Assembly (NCBI GenBank): GCA_002438805.1
Contig: DJQV01000018.1
Span: 62,001 to 126,000 of the forward strand
DNA length: 64,000 nt
Direction: 5' to 3'
Origin: Bacteroidales bacterium UBA6377
Lineage (GTDB): Bacteria; Bacteroidota; Bacteroidia; Bacteroidales; UBA932
The position numbers were made by a program, and so were the translations under genes. This document shows positions 10,146-19,428 of the stretch, one piece after another. Below the pieces are notes generated by a model that worked only from the letters and a program-made list of their open reading frames with translations, was not told the origin of the DNA and made no database searches. Every line of letters starts with the position of its first letter. Within the stretch, counting starts at the first letter, position 1.

Positions 10146-13049
10146 CTAGTATCCGAAGATATCCTCAAGGCTCACGGTCTTTACAGGGCCGAGAGTGGAG
10201 AGGTACTTCGTGTCAAGATCCTTGATGTCCCCAAGGATGGCATAAGTGTAGTTACGGCCCTTTACCCACTTCTGCTGGGCGGCGGCCACATCGTCAAGAG
10301 TCATGCCCTGCACCTTCTCAAACACTATCCTGTCCAAAGGCTCGGCAATTCCGAGACGGCGGCAGTCACGATAGGCTTCAAGAACTGAAGCACCGGTGAC
10401 CCGCTGTGTGCGCATACGGCTCAAAAGGGCGTCTTTGGCCACAGAGAATGCGGCCTCGGACTCAGGCATGTCGTTGATTATCTCCTCGAATGCCTCTATC
10501 GCACTGCGCATCTTGTCGTTCTGGGTGGCGATGAAAGCCACATAAGGATAAGTGTCGGAAGCATAAGAAGGCGTGCCCAGACGGGCCCACGCGGAATATG
10601 CAAGGCCTCTGGCCTCACGCATCTCCTGGAACACCACTGTGTTCATGCCTCCTCCGAAGTACTCGTTGTACAGGTCAATGGCGGCAGCCTGTGACGGATC
10701 GAACTTCTCTCCCCTATTGGAATATTGGAAATAATAGATCTGTGCCGCGTCGTACTGTGCCATGACAACTTCATTGCCCTTTGTGAGCTGCTTCGGAGTG
10801 AAGACCTCAGGAAGGGCCACAGCTCCCTTGCCAACCTTGTGGCTCACTGCAAGAGTCTTCTTGAGATCCTGCTGGCCCATAGGCCCATAGTAGAGGATCT
10901 CATGGCCGTAGCCGAAAACCTCACGCACCTTGGCGAGAAGCTCTTCGGAGGTCAAGGATGCGAGAGCCTCATCAGAAAGGCTGTTGCGCTTGATGAAGTC
11001 GCCACCATAATATACATAGCGCGAAAGGGCGCTGTAGCAGCTGCGCTGGGATTTCTTGCTGTTGGCCCTCATCCTGAGAAGATCGGACTTGACGTTGGCG
11101 AGCACAGCCTCGTCAGGACTGGCGTTGAGGATCAGGTCCTCCACGATCTCGAGGGCCTGGCCCATATTCTCACTCAGACCGCTCAGTGACACGACACTCT
11201 GGTGCGGGCCGGCTGAGAGCCTGAAGTCGCAGGCAAGGGCATACATGCTGGAAGCGATGTCCTCAGCACTGCGGGACGGAGTGCCGAGATAGCCCAGATA
11301 ATCAAACGCGGTACCGAGGAAAGGGCAGTTCTCTGTGCCGAAGTTGAATACCAGTTCAAGGCTGAAGATGTCGTTCTGCACGTTGCGCTTATAGAGGAGG
11401 TCAACCCCGTCTGTAAGGGCGGATGAGGACATGTCCTTTGAGAAGTTGACGAAGACAGGGGATATCGGCTTGACCTTGGCGGCCTGGATCTCCTTGAGGA
11501 AGGCGCTCTGGCTGTCGCGGTTGGTCGCTATAGGAGTAATCTTCGGTGCTGCAATCTTCTGGACATTCTTGTCCTCTCCCTGGCGCTTGTAGACCACGGC
11601 ATAGGAACTGTCAGAGAGGTACTCTTTGGCAAAAGCTACCACATCGTCCTTTGTCACGGCTTCATAGCGCTCCAGATCATGCGCAGCGTCCTTCCAGTCC
11701 ACACCGTTGATGAACGCGTCAACGTACATCTGGGCGCGGGATGCATTGTTCTCGAGCTCATGCATCTTGGAAAGTTTGATGTTGTTGATGGTGGCGGAGA
11801 TGAGAGCATCGTCGAATTCCCCGTCACGAAGTTTGGCTACTTCTTCAAGCGAGAGGTCACGGAGCTGCTCAAGGCTCTGCCCCTGCTTAGGACGGCCCAT
11901 GACCAGGAACATGCCGTAGTCCGGACGCATGCTCGTACCGGCGCTCAGATAGAGGGCCTTCTGCTGCTGGTTGACATCTATGTCGATGATGCCGGCCCGG
12001 CCGTTGCTCAGGATGGAACCAGCGATGTCCGCCACAGCGGCTGTCTTGAGATCAGTCGCTCCCGGAAGCCTCCATCCCATGGCAAGCATCTCGGCTTCAA
12101 GACCATACACATCCGTCACAATCGGAGATGTGACTGCCGGCTCTTTTTCATACTTGAGCTGCGGGACGGACGGTGCCGCTTTCCAGTCCCCGAAATATTT
12201 CTCTATGGCAGAGACCATCTCGTCCGGGTTGAAGTCTCCGGAGACACAGATCGCGATGTTGTTCGGGACATAGTAGACATCGTGGTACTTCTTGACATTC
12301 GTGATGGAAGGGTTTTTGAGGTGCTCCTGGCTGCCGAGGGTCGTCTGCTGCCCGTAGGGATGATGAGGGAAGAGAGCCTTGTCCAGAGCCTCCCAGAGTT
12401 TGCGGTTGTCCTGGGTGAGGGACATGTTCTTCTCCTCATATATGGTCTCGAGCTCGGTATGGAACCCGCGGATCACGACATTGCGGAACCTGTCCGCCTG
12501 GATGCGTGCCCAGTTGTCAATCTGGTTGGAAGGGATGTCTTCGGTGTAGACAGTCTCGTCAGACGAAGTCCAGGCATTTGTGCCGTCAGCGCCGATGATG
12601 GCCATGAGCTTGTCATACTCGTTTGGAATTGCAAGCTTGGAGGCCTCGTAACTGACTGAATCTATCTGATGGTATATCGCCGCGCGGGCAGCCTCGTCCT
12701 CAGTGCCGCGATATGTCTCGAAAAGAGATTCGATTCTGTCAAGCATAGGTTTCTCGGCAGCGTAGTCGGTAGTACCGAACTGCTGCGTGCCCTTGAACAT
12801 CAGGTGTTCGAAGTAATGCGCCAGCCCGGTGGTCTCCGACGGGTCGTTCTTGCTTCCTACCCTGACGGCTATGTAGGTCTGGATACGGGGTTGTTCCCTG
12901 TTGACGGACATGAAGAGCTTGAGCCCGTTGTCCAAAGTGTAGATTTTAGTCTCCAGCGGATCTCCCTGGACAGTTTCATACTTCTGTCCGCAGGAGTGGA
13001 GGGACAGCGACAGCACGAACGCCGCCGCCATGAATAAGACTTTCCTCAT
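10146..13049 (-). CDS. M16 family metallopeptidase (pitrilysin/insulinase type), lipoprotein
   Basis: 967 residues, the size of a tandem two-module M16 protease. A lipoprotein signal ends at Cys20 (L-H-S-C). The N-terminal module has the inverted zinc motif H78-Y-F-E-H82, with the third-ligand Glu in E-L-E-T-I-Y-E-E-K about 75 residues on. The second half is the non-catalytic M16_C-type partner module, which retains R-G-L-A-Y-S of the substrate cradle. It probably degrades peptides in the periplasm or at the outer membrane. No operon partner is visible. Confidence 0.92.
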   Translation of the reverse strand: MRKVLFMAAAFVLSLSLHSCGQKYETVQGDPLETKIYTLDNGLKLFMSVNREQPRIQTYIAVRVGSKNDPSETTGLAHYFEHLMFKGTQQFGTTDYAAEKPMLDRIESLFETYRGTEDEAARAAIYHQIDSVSYEASKLAIPNEYDKLMAIIGADGTNAWTSSDETVYTEDIPSNQIDNWARIQADRFRNVVIRGFHTELETIYEEKNMSLTQDNRKLWEALDKALFPHHPYGQQTTLGSQEHLKNPSITNVKKYHDVYYVPNNIAICVSGDFNPDEMVSAIEKYFGDWKAAPSVPQLKYEKEPAVTSPIVTDVYGLEAEMLAMGWRLPGATDLKTAAVADIAGSILSNGRAGIIDIDVNQQQKALYLSAGTSMRPDYGMFLVMGRPKQGQSLEQLRDLSLEEVAKLRDGEFDDALISATINNIKLSKMHELENNASRAQMYVDAFINGVDWKDAAHDLERYEAVTKDDVVAFAKEYLSDSSYAVVYKRQGEDKNVQKIAAPKITPIATNRDSQSAFLKEIQAAKVKPISPVFVNFSKDMSSSALTDGVDLLYKRNVQNDIFSLELVFNFGTENCPFLGTAFDYLGYLGTPSRSAEDIASSMYALACDFRLSAGPHQSVVSLSGLSENMGQALEIVEDLILNASPDEAVLANVKSDLLRMRANSKKSQRSCYSALSRYVYYGGDFIKRNSLSDEALASLTSEELLAKVREVFGYGHEILYYGPMGQQDLKKTLAVSHKVGKGAVALPEVFTPKQLTKGNEVVMAQYDAAQIYYFQYSNRGEKFDPSQAAAIDLYNEYFGGGMNTVVFQEMREARGLAYSAWARLGTPSYASDTYPYVAFIATQNDKMRSAIEAFEEIINDMPESEAAFSVAKDALLSRMRTQRVTGASVLEAYRDCRRLGIAEPLDRIVFEKVQGMTLDDVAAAQQKWVKGRNYTYAILGDIKDLDTKYLSTLGPVKTVSLEDIFGY

Positions 13050-13143
13050 ATAAAAAACAGTTGATACTTACTACTGACTTGCCCTCCGGGCAATAAAATT
13101 TCGATAAATGTAAGAATTTTTTGCTAAAACAAAGAAAAATCCC

Positions 13144-13227
13144 TACATTCGCATCGAAGTTTTTCATAGTTTAAGTTTAGGTTAAGTAGCAGGCGTTTCG
13201 CAGTGATGCGAGACGCCTGCGAATTTT
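13144..13227 (+). ncRNA. Possible small RNA ending in a strong terminator
   Basis: A box TACATTCG (13144-13151, one mismatch to TAnnTTTG) has a T-run with TTG about 20 nt upstream. It is followed by about 40 nt and a 14-bp hairpin (13189-13202 with 13207-13220, GTGA loop, one G-U pair), then GAATTTTTT. No gene on the plus strand ends here, because the M16 gene is transcribed away, so the terminator has no other obvious client. The region contains GTTTAGGTT at 13175-13183. A short independent transcript of about 70 nt is the simplest reading. Confidence 0.4.
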
Positions 13228-13262
13228 TTATGTTTCCGCATCCGATTAAGGCGGGAAAGACC

Positions 13263-13270
13263 TACATTTG
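13263..13270 (+). promoter_or_regulatory. -7 element of the DUF4493 lipoprotein gene
   Basis: TACATTTG is a perfect TAnnTTTG match and ends 15 nt before the ATG at 13286. Confidence 0.55.
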
Positions 13271-13285
13271 CAGAAAACAAATACT

Positions 13286-14332
13286 ATGAAAACTTGTACA
13301 TTGAACTTCCCGTCCGCAGTGCTGCTCTGCATCGGGACAGTATCCTGCCAGGGCCTTGCCGACATGCAGGAAGGCAGCATCAGCGTAAGAGTAGTATCAA
13401 GCAAGAGCCTGGACCTGCCGGATACGGAGGATTTCATCCTGAGCATCACGGACGGGGACGGGGGCACCGTGTACCGGGGACGCTTCGGCGACTCCCCCGA
13501 GGAGATGCAGGTAAAAAGCGGGACGTACACCGTCAGCGCCGCTTCCGGCACATTTGAGGAAGCGAAATTCGAAGCGCCGCTGCTGGCTGACAGCAAGGAA
13601 GTATACGTAGGTGCCGGAGAAAAGGTGAGCGCCAGCCTGCTCTGCACTCAGGCGAACTGCGGCATAAGGCTCAAGACCGAAGAAAGTTTCACTGATGCTT
13701 TCCCAGACGGAATCCTGTACATAAAAGGAAACGGCGGACGGCTGATGTACGGATATTCCGAAAAGAGGACAGGATACTTCAAGCCCGGAAAGGTGACCAT
13801 ATCAGTCAGTTCGGACGGCAAGGAGCAGACACTTCTGTCAAGGGAGGTCGAAGAGGGCGAGATGCTGACCCTGAACCTGTCCGCTACTTCGGACTCCGCC
13901 GAGGGGATAAGTATACAGACCGACACCGCCAGGCACTGGACGAGCGGGAGTTATACATGGGGAGATGAAAGCCGGGACGATGACGGCCTCCTGGACGCAC
14001 TCGACATCACCCAGGCGAGGGAAAGCGCAGGGGAGAAGGGCGTCTGGGTGAAGGGATATATAGTGGGCTGTGCCGCCTCAGCCAGCAAGCTCGAATTCAA
14101 TCCCCCGTTCTCCAAGGCCACCAACATCCTGCTCGGGCTGCGTTCCGTCACTTCCGAGGGGAAATGGTGCATCTCGGTGGAACTCAAGAACAAGAAGATA
14201 CGCGAGGCTCTCAACCTCCAGGACAACGGGGAGATCGACGGAAGCTTCGTATATATAAAAGGAGACCTGGTGTCCTCCTATTACGGACTGCCAGGTCTCA
14301 AAAATGTCACCGGATATAAACTCGACTACTGA
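13286..14332 (+). CDS. DUF4493-like lipoprotein
   Basis: 348 residues. The signal peptide ends in a lipobox with Cys21 (T-V-S-C). Residues 25-210 resemble the DUF4493 lipoproteins of Bacteroidetes: an S-I-S-V-R-V strand, an alternating beta pattern and the phrase K-S-G-T-Y-T-V-S-A. The C-terminal part (about 225-348) has the A-G-E-K-G-V-W-V-K-G-Y-I-V-G pattern of an OB-like domain (DUF6359 type). The start at 13268 was rejected because ATG 13286 opens the signal peptide. Function unknown; probably surface or periplasmic. Its stop overlaps the stop of pgi by 7 nt, so the two transcripts collide. Confidence 0.7.
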   Translation: MKTCTLNFPSAVLLCIGTVSCQGLADMQEGSISVRVVSSKSLDLPDTEDFILSITDGDGGTVYRGRFGDSPEEMQVKSGTYTVSAASGTFEEAKFEAPLLADSKEVYVGAGEKVSASLLCTQANCGIRLKTEESFTDAFPDGILYIKGNGGRLMYGYSEKRTGYFKPGKVTISVSSDGKEQTLLSREVEEGEMLTLNLSATSDSAEGISIQTDTARHWTSGSYTWGDESRDDDGLLDALDITQARESAGEKGVWVKGYIVGCAASASKLEFNPPFSKATNILLGLRSVTSEGKWCISVELKNKKIREALNLQDNGEIDGSFVYIKGDLVSSYYGLPGLKNVTGYKLDY

Positions 14333-15660
14333 TTGATGCGCTTGAGGATGGCCTCGGTCTGCGCCTCGTATCCAGGCTTGTGCAGGAGTGCGAACATGTT
14401 CTTCTTGTAGGCTTCCACGCCCGGCTGGTTGAACGGATTGATGCCGAGCAGGTATGCGCTAACCCCGCATGCGAACTCGAAGAAGTAGAAGATCGCGCCG
14501 AGGTTCTCCTCGTTGATGCGCTCGATGCAGACCTCGATCTGAGGCACGCCACCGTCGATGTGTGCGAGTTTTGTGCCGAGCTGCGCCATGGCGTTGCAAT
14601 GCTCCACCCTCTGGCCGGCAAGGTAGTTGAGCTGGTCGAGGTTCTGTTCATCGGAGCCGATGACCACTTCCCTGTTGGACTTCTCCACTTTCACCGTGGT
14701 CTCGAACATCACCCTGTCCCCCTCCTGGATGAACTGTCCCATGGAGTGGAGATCGGCCGTGCAGACGATGGAAGCCGGGAAAATGCCCTTGAGATCTTTG
14801 CCCTCGGACTCGCCGAAGAGCTGCTTCCACCATTCTCCGAGATACTGGAGTTTAGGGTTGAAAGTCACGAGGATTTCGACCTTCTTCCCGAGCTCGGAAT
14901 AGAGGAGATTGCGCATGGCGGCGTATTTGACAGCAGCGTTGTCCTCTGACTTCTTGAGGAGCTCGGCCCTCTCGGCTGCGGCTCCCTTGAGCATCGCGCG
15001 GATGTCGAATCCGGCCAGCACTATAGGCAGTATGCCCACAGGAGTGAGCACGGAATAGCGTCCGCCGACATTGTCCGGCACCACGAAAGTCTTGTAGCCC
15101 TCCTGCGTTGCAAGCGTCTTGAGCGCGCCCTTGTGTGCATCAGTGACGGCCACTATGCGTTCAGCGGCCTCTTCGCGTCCGTAAGTCTTCTCGATATAGG
15201 CTTTCACGATACGGAAGGCCACAGCCGGCTCAGTGGTGGTACCGGACTTTGAGATCACTACGCAGGCGGTGTTTCTGGTTGCGGCAAGATCCATCAGTTC
15301 AGCAAGATACTCTTCCGAGAGATTGTTGCCGGCGAATACTACCTGCGGAGCGTCAGCCTTGCGTACGAAACTGCTTGACAGGGCTTCGATGGCGCAGCGC
15401 GCACCAAGATACGAGCCTCCGATACCGATGACCACCACGAGATCCACACCCTTGGCCTTCCAGCTGTCACGGATGGCCTCGCAGTCGGCTATAAGGGATT
15501 CCGGCGTATCCACAGGGAGGGTCTTCCATCCGAGGAAGTCGTTGCCCGCGCCGTCACCGGCCTGAAGGGTATCATAGGCCGCAAGGGCCTTCTCTACATA
15601 TTTTTGATATTCTGCAGGATTGACAAAGGAGCTGCATCCCTCCACATTGACTTTTACCAT
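14326..15660 (-). CDS. pgi: Glucose-6-phosphate isomerase
   Basis: 444 residues, the short bacterial PGI form. It shows the signature V-V-I-G-I-G-G-S-Y-L-G-A and the sugar-phosphate loop S-K-S-G-T-T-T-E-P. The second signature lies in the G-G-R-Y-S-V-L-T-P region, and the active-site Glu in F-G-E-S-E-G-K. It interconverts glucose-6-phosphate and fructose-6-phosphate in the cytosol. TAACTTTG on the minus strand at 15688-15695 is a good -7 box, 27 nt before the ATG. Confidence 0.95.
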   Translation of the reverse strand: MVKVNVEGCSSFVNPAEYQKYVEKALAAYDTLQAGDGAGNDFLGWKTLPVDTPESLIADCEAIRDSWKAKGVDLVVVIGIGGSYLGARCAIEALSSSFVRKADAPQVVFAGNNLSEEYLAELMDLAATRNTACVVISKSGTTTEPAVAFRIVKAYIEKTYGREEAAERIVAVTDAHKGALKTLATQEGYKTFVVPDNVGGRYSVLTPVGILPIVLAGFDIRAMLKGAAAERAELLKKSEDNAAVKYAAMRNLLYSELGKKVEILVTFNPKLQYLGEWWKQLFGESEGKDLKGIFPASIVCTADLHSMGQFIQEGDRVMFETTVKVEKSNREVVIGSDEQNLDQLNYLAGQRVEHCNAMAQLGTKLAHIDGGVPQIEVCIERINEENLGAIFYFFEFACGVSAYLLGINPFNQPGVEAYKKNMFALLHKPGYEAQTEAILKRINQ

Positions 15661-15715
15661 AGCTTATAGAGTCGTTATCAAATTGTGCAAAGTTAAGAAA
15701 ATAACGCATATAGTG

Positions 15716-16600
15716 TTACAGCTGGGAGGCAAGCCACCGGCCTATGAGGCCCAGCCTCTTCTCAAGGACGGGGATGTCAAGGGCTGAGACAGTGTCGCTT
15801 GTCTTGTTGGTGTTCATCGTGATGCCGGAAGTGAACATCACACAAGGTATGCCGGCTTCCAGAAAGCAGCGCTGATCGCTTATCTTGCGGTAGAAGAGAT
15901 CGGTGAAAATGTCGCTGCCATAATAATCATAAATGAGGTCAAGCCTGTCCTCGCGGTTGGCATTCTCGATGGAGAAGCGGTACTGGCCACCTCCGAGGGC
16001 CAGCAGGTAATCCGGCCTGCCCTCATGCACCGGCACAAGAGAGGAGCCGAGAATGTCCAGATTGACCATGCGGGCCATAGGGTATTCGAAGCGGTACTTC
16101 GCAAGAAAAGCCCCCGACCCGGAAAGGCTTGCATTGTGCCCGTCGAAAGCGACGAAGACCAGACCTGTCCTGCCGGTGCAGAGTTCAGGCAGTGAGCGCG
16201 CAAGGCTCAGGAGCGCGGCCACTCCGGACGCATTGGAATCGGCGCCGGGATAAAATTCCCCGCCGAGGTTGCCGAGCCCGTCATAATAGGCACCGACCAC
16301 TATATATTCCTCAAACCAGCCAGGCGTAACCCCGACCACATTGTGCCCGGCCTTGCCGCCATGCACGAATGACTGCACCGATGTGCGCAGCCCGGCATCG
16401 CGCATCTGCCGCAACAGATAGAATGCCACATCCTGGCTGCCGGCGCTGCCCATAGCCCTGCCGTCACGCAGAGAGTCGGTCAGGAAAAGGAGTTCCTCCT
16501 CACAGTCCCCGCGACCGGTGATGCCCGGACGGGCCGCACGCAAACAGGTGCAGCAGCAGAGAAGGCAGGAAAGGACAAGAATTTTGAAACCGGTTTCCAA
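15716..16600 (-). CDS. M28 peptidase homologue with lost metal ligands (probable pseudoenzyme)
   Basis: 294 residues with an N-terminal signal (cysteine-rich hydrophobic core ending in L-R-A-A-R). The M28 fold is clear: V-V-G-A-Y-Y-D, P-G-A-D-S-N-A-S-G, V-F-V-A-F-D-G, N-L-D-I-L-G-S and A-G-I-P-C-V-M-F. At the metal-ligand positions the usual His is Tyr105, the bridging Asp is Ser122, the Glu pair is His155-Asn156 and the last His is Asn265. Only Asp182 remains. It is therefore unlikely to be a dinuclear zinc aminopeptidase. The frame is intact over the whole length, so the gene is not decaying. Function unknown. Confidence 0.75.
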   Translation of the reverse strand: METGFKILVLSCLLCCCTCLRAARPGITGRGDCEEELLFLTDSLRDGRAMGSAGSQDVAFYLLRQMRDAGLRTSVQSFVHGGKAGHNVVGVTPGWFEEYIVVGAYYDGLGNLGGEFYPGADSNASGVAALLSLARSLPELCTGRTGLVFVAFDGHNASLSGSGAFLAKYRFEYPMARMVNLDILGSSLVPVHEGRPDYLLALGGGQYRFSIENANREDRLDLIYDYYGSDIFTDLFYRKISDQRCFLEAGIPCVMFTSGITMNTNKTSDTVSALDIPVLEKRLGLIGRWLASQL

Positions 16601-16619
16601 TTCGGGTGCGATTATTGAT

Positions 16620-16635
16620 TATCTTTGCAAAGTTA
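16620..16635. promoter_or_regulatory. Overlapping divergent -7 boxes of the TPR gene and the M28 homologue
   Basis: TATCTTTG (plus, 16620-16627) abuts TAACTTTG (minus, 16628-16635), making a 16-bp near-palindrome. The plus box ends 8 nt before the TPR ATG at 16636; the minus box ends 27 nt before the M28 ATG at 16600. Confidence 0.55.
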
Positions 16636-18618
16636 ATGAAAAAGTCCGTTCTCACGACATTATCACTGCTGCTGTTATGCGCAACTTCCGCTCTCGCACA
16701 ATACGACAAGGATGTATTCATGTGGAGGGGGCGGCAGGCCCTGTCTGACGGCAAATACGCCCAGGCCATCGAAAATTTCAACGTCCTCACACGTCTGGAC
16801 ACCACGAGCTACTGGGGTTTCTTTTTCCGCGGTATCGCCAAGTACAATCTCGGCGACCTGCGCGGAGCCGACACGGACTTCAGCACCTCCGTACGCCTCA
16901 ATCCGGTCTTCACCAACGGCTACCACTACCTCGGCATCACAAAGAGCCGCTTCGGCGAATATGACGAGGCCTACAGGGACTTCCAGAAGGCGCTGGAACT
17001 GCGCCCCGGGCAGTACGGGATCTACTTTTCCCGTGGAGTCAACTCTTTCCTCGCCAGAAAGTTCCAGGACGCCGTGCAGGACTTCGACACATATATTAAA
17101 AAAGAGCCGAAAGACCCTGCCGCATACCTCAACCGAGGGGCGTCATACCTCTTCCTGAAAGACACTGTCAGGGCCCTTGACGACTACAACAAGGCTATCA
17201 GGCTGGACCGCTTCGACCCGGAGGGCTACATCCGCAGGGCGAGGGTGCGCTCCGACCGCAAGGAGTTCAAGGAAGCCCTTTCCGACCTCGACAAGGCCAT
17301 AGAGTTGGACTCCACCAGCACCTTCGCATATTTCAACAGGGCTCTCATCAGATACGAACTGAAAGACTACAACAACGCCATGTCCGACCTCAACACCGTG
17401 CTGAGGCACGAGCCGGGCAACGCCCTGACCCTGTACAACAGGAGTCTGATCTACGCGCAGGTCGGCGCCTACGAGGATGCCCTCGACGATATGGACCGCG
17501 TGATAAACATCAACCCCAGCAACGTGCTCGCCCATTTCAACAGGGCGGCGATATTCGTGGAGATGGGCAGGTGGGACGACGCCCTGATGGACTACAACCG
17601 CTCGATCGAACTATACCCGGACTTCGCCAAGGCATACCTCAACCGCTCCTATGTGGAGAACATGCTGGGCAGGACACGCGAGTCAAAAGCCGACTACAAG
17701 ACGGCCCAGGACAAGATCCGCGAGTACAAGGAGAAGAGCGGAAGCAGCGAATTCGCCGACACCACCCGCAGGTACAGTTCACTGCTCGCCCTCGATGCCG
17801 ATTTCGCCAAGAAGGACTTTGACAACGAGCTCCTGCAGCACCGCGACATCGACATCCGCCTTAGGCCCCTGTACCGCTTCAGCCTCGCAGGCGAGAGGGC
17901 CGATGCCGGCCCGACCATCATGAAGAATTACGAAAATGCCTTGATAGACAGGTTTATGGACGCCTCCCCTCTGCCAATGACAATAGATGATGGCAAGAGC
18001 ACGGGCCCTCAGACCTATGTGTTCGCTTCGAGCGCCGAGGAATACTTCGTCAAAGGCCTGCAGGAGCTCCAGAACAAGCAGTTCAACGAAGCCCTCGTCT
18101 GGTTCGACAAGGCGGTAGCCTCCGCAGAGGACAGCAGCTCGAAAGACAAATACGCCAGATACTACAAGGCCTTCTACCTGATGAACAGGGGCGTGCTCAA
18201 AGCCGAGATGACGGACTTCATAGCCTCGCTGGAAGGAAGTGTGCAGACACTGTCAATGGACACGGAGGGTGCGGCAAGGGCAAGGGTCAACAGCCGCGTG
18301 GAGCGCAATTACGACTACTCCGAAGCCATAGCGGACATCCGCGCGGCGCTCCAGATACTGCCCGACATCCCTTACCTGTACTTCGACCTGGGCAACCTCG
18401 AGTGCCTCTCCTCCCAGTTTGTCAGCGCCATCGAAGACTACGACAACGCCATCAGGCTGTACCCCGACATGGGAGACGCCTACTTCAACCGGGGGCTTGT
18501 ACTCATCTATCTAAAGGACAACGAGAAAGGCTGCATCGACCTGTCCCGTGCCGGAGAACTCGGGGTGGCGGACGCCTACGGGGTGATTTCCAAATACTGC
18601 AAGGATGAAAACGATTAA
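16636..18618 (+). CDS. Exported tetratricopeptide-repeat protein
   Basis: 660 residues. A Sec signal (MKKSVLTTLSLLLLCATSALA) is followed by roughly ten TPR units of 34 residues across about 40-400, with typical A-Y-L-N-R-G and F-N-R-A patterns. A divergent linker follows, then two or three more TPRs at about 470-655 (Y-F-N-R-G-L-V-L-I-Y-L-K-D). It is likely a periplasmic or outer-membrane-facing scaffold for protein contacts. ATG 16636 was preferred to the upstream 16606 because it opens the signal peptide. The last 14 nt overlap the next gene, which suggests translational coupling in an envelope operon. Confidence 0.85.
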   Translation: MKKSVLTTLSLLLLCATSALAQYDKDVFMWRGRQALSDGKYAQAIENFNVLTRLDTTSYWGFFFRGIAKYNLGDLRGADTDFSTSVRLNPVFTNGYHYLGITKSRFGEYDEAYRDFQKALELRPGQYGIYFSRGVNSFLARKFQDAVQDFDTYIKKEPKDPAAYLNRGASYLFLKDTVRALDDYNKAIRLDRFDPEGYIRRARVRSDRKEFKEALSDLDKAIELDSTSTFAYFNRALIRYELKDYNNAMSDLNTVLRHEPGNALTLYNRSLIYAQVGAYEDALDDMDRVININPSNVLAHFNRAAIFVEMGRWDDALMDYNRSIELYPDFAKAYLNRSYVENMLGRTRESKADYKTAQDKIREYKEKSGSSEFADTTRRYSSLLALDADFAKKDFDNELLQHRDIDIRLRPLYRFSLAGERADAGPTIMKNYENALIDRFMDASPLPMTIDDGKSTGPQTYVFASSAEEYFVKGLQELQNKQFNEALVWFDKAVASAEDSSSKDKYARYYKAFYLMNRGVLKAEMTDFIASLEGSVQTLSMDTEGAARARVNSRVERNYDYSEAIADIRAALQILPDIPYLYFDLGNLECLSSQFVSAIEDYDNAIRLYPDMGDAYFNRGLVLIYLKDNEKGCIDLSRAGELGVADAYGVISKYCKDEND

Positions 18619-19405
18619 GTTCAAGTCCCTCTCCTCCGGAAGCTGCGGCAACTGCTATTTCCTGGGGATATTCGACGGCAAGGACTGTGAATGCTCTATA
18701 ATAATTGACGCCGGAGTCAGCACAAGACGCCTAACCAGAGAACTGAAGGCTGACGGCGTCCCGACAGACTGCATAAGGGCCATACTCATCACTCACAACC
18801 ACATGGACCACGTGCGCTCGCTCGGATCACTGTGCAAGCATCTGCACAAGCCGGTATGGTCCACCCCCACGCTGCTCAACGCCATGGCCGCCAGGATGAC
18901 CGTACAGGGTCAGCTCAACGGGTGCCGCCGCGACCTGGAGGGAGGATGGAACGAGATAGTCCCGGGAAGAATAGAGGCCCGTTACTTTGAAGTGCCACAT
19001 GATGCAAAACAGACGGTCGGCTACGCCATAAGGCTGGACGGGTTCAATTTTGTGATCATGACAGACACCGGTAGGGTGACTGCCGAGGCTTCAGAGCTTG
19101 CAAAAGAGGCGGCATGCGTAGTGATTGAATCCAACTATGACCCCGAGATGCTCAGCCACAGCTCCTACCCGGAAGAGCTGCGCAGCCGCATCCGCAACGG
19201 ACATGGACATCTCTCCAATGAAGAATGCGCGCAGGCGGTTGCGGACTTCGCCCATGAGGGACTGCGCAACGTGTTCCTGTGCCACCGCAGCGAGCACAAC
19301 AACACCGCACAGTTGGCTTTCGACTGCACACGCAAGGTGCTCGACCCGTCCATAAGGCTGGTCGTGCTGCCCAGGATGACGGCTTCACAGATGTTCGATT
19401 TGTAA
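18605..19405 (+). CDS. Metallo-beta-lactamase-fold hydrolase, WalJ/YycJ-like
   Basis: 266 residues with the N-terminal S-L-S-S-G-S-C-G-N-C-Y pattern typical of the YycJ/VicX branch. The metal motif T-H-N-H-M-D-H follows, then a later P-H-D, an H-G-H-L-S segment and C-H-R-S-E-H-N-N near the C-terminus. Family members act on phosphodiesters and are linked in Firmicutes to cell division and DNA repair; the substrate here is unknown. The gene begins within the last 14 nt of the TPR gene. Confidence 0.85.
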   Translation: MKTIKFKSLSSGSCGNCYFLGIFDGKDCECSIIIDAGVSTRRLTRELKADGVPTDCIRAILITHNHMDHVRSLGSLCKHLHKPVWSTPTLLNAMAARMTVQGQLNGCRRDLEGGWNEIVPGRIEARYFEVPHDAKQTVGYAIRLDGFNFVIMTDTGRVTAEASELAKEAACVVIESNYDPEMLSHSSYPEELRSRIRNGHGHLSNEECAQAVADFAHEGLRNVFLCHRSEHNNTAQLAFDCTRKVLDPSIRLVVLPRMTASQMFDL

Positions 19406-19413
19406 TTTATTGT

Positions 19414-19421
19414 TACCTTTG
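19414..19421 (+). promoter_or_regulatory. -7 element of the ABC exporter gene
   Basis: TACCTTTG fits TAnnTTTG and ends 7 nt before the ATG at 19429, predicting a near-leaderless internal transcript within the operon. Confidence 0.45.
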
Positions 19422-19428
19422 CCCTCTT

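Noticed and set aside
11679..12659. 326-codon open frame antisense to the M16 peptidase
   Set aside because: Shadow of the M16 gene; no start context, promoter or domain.
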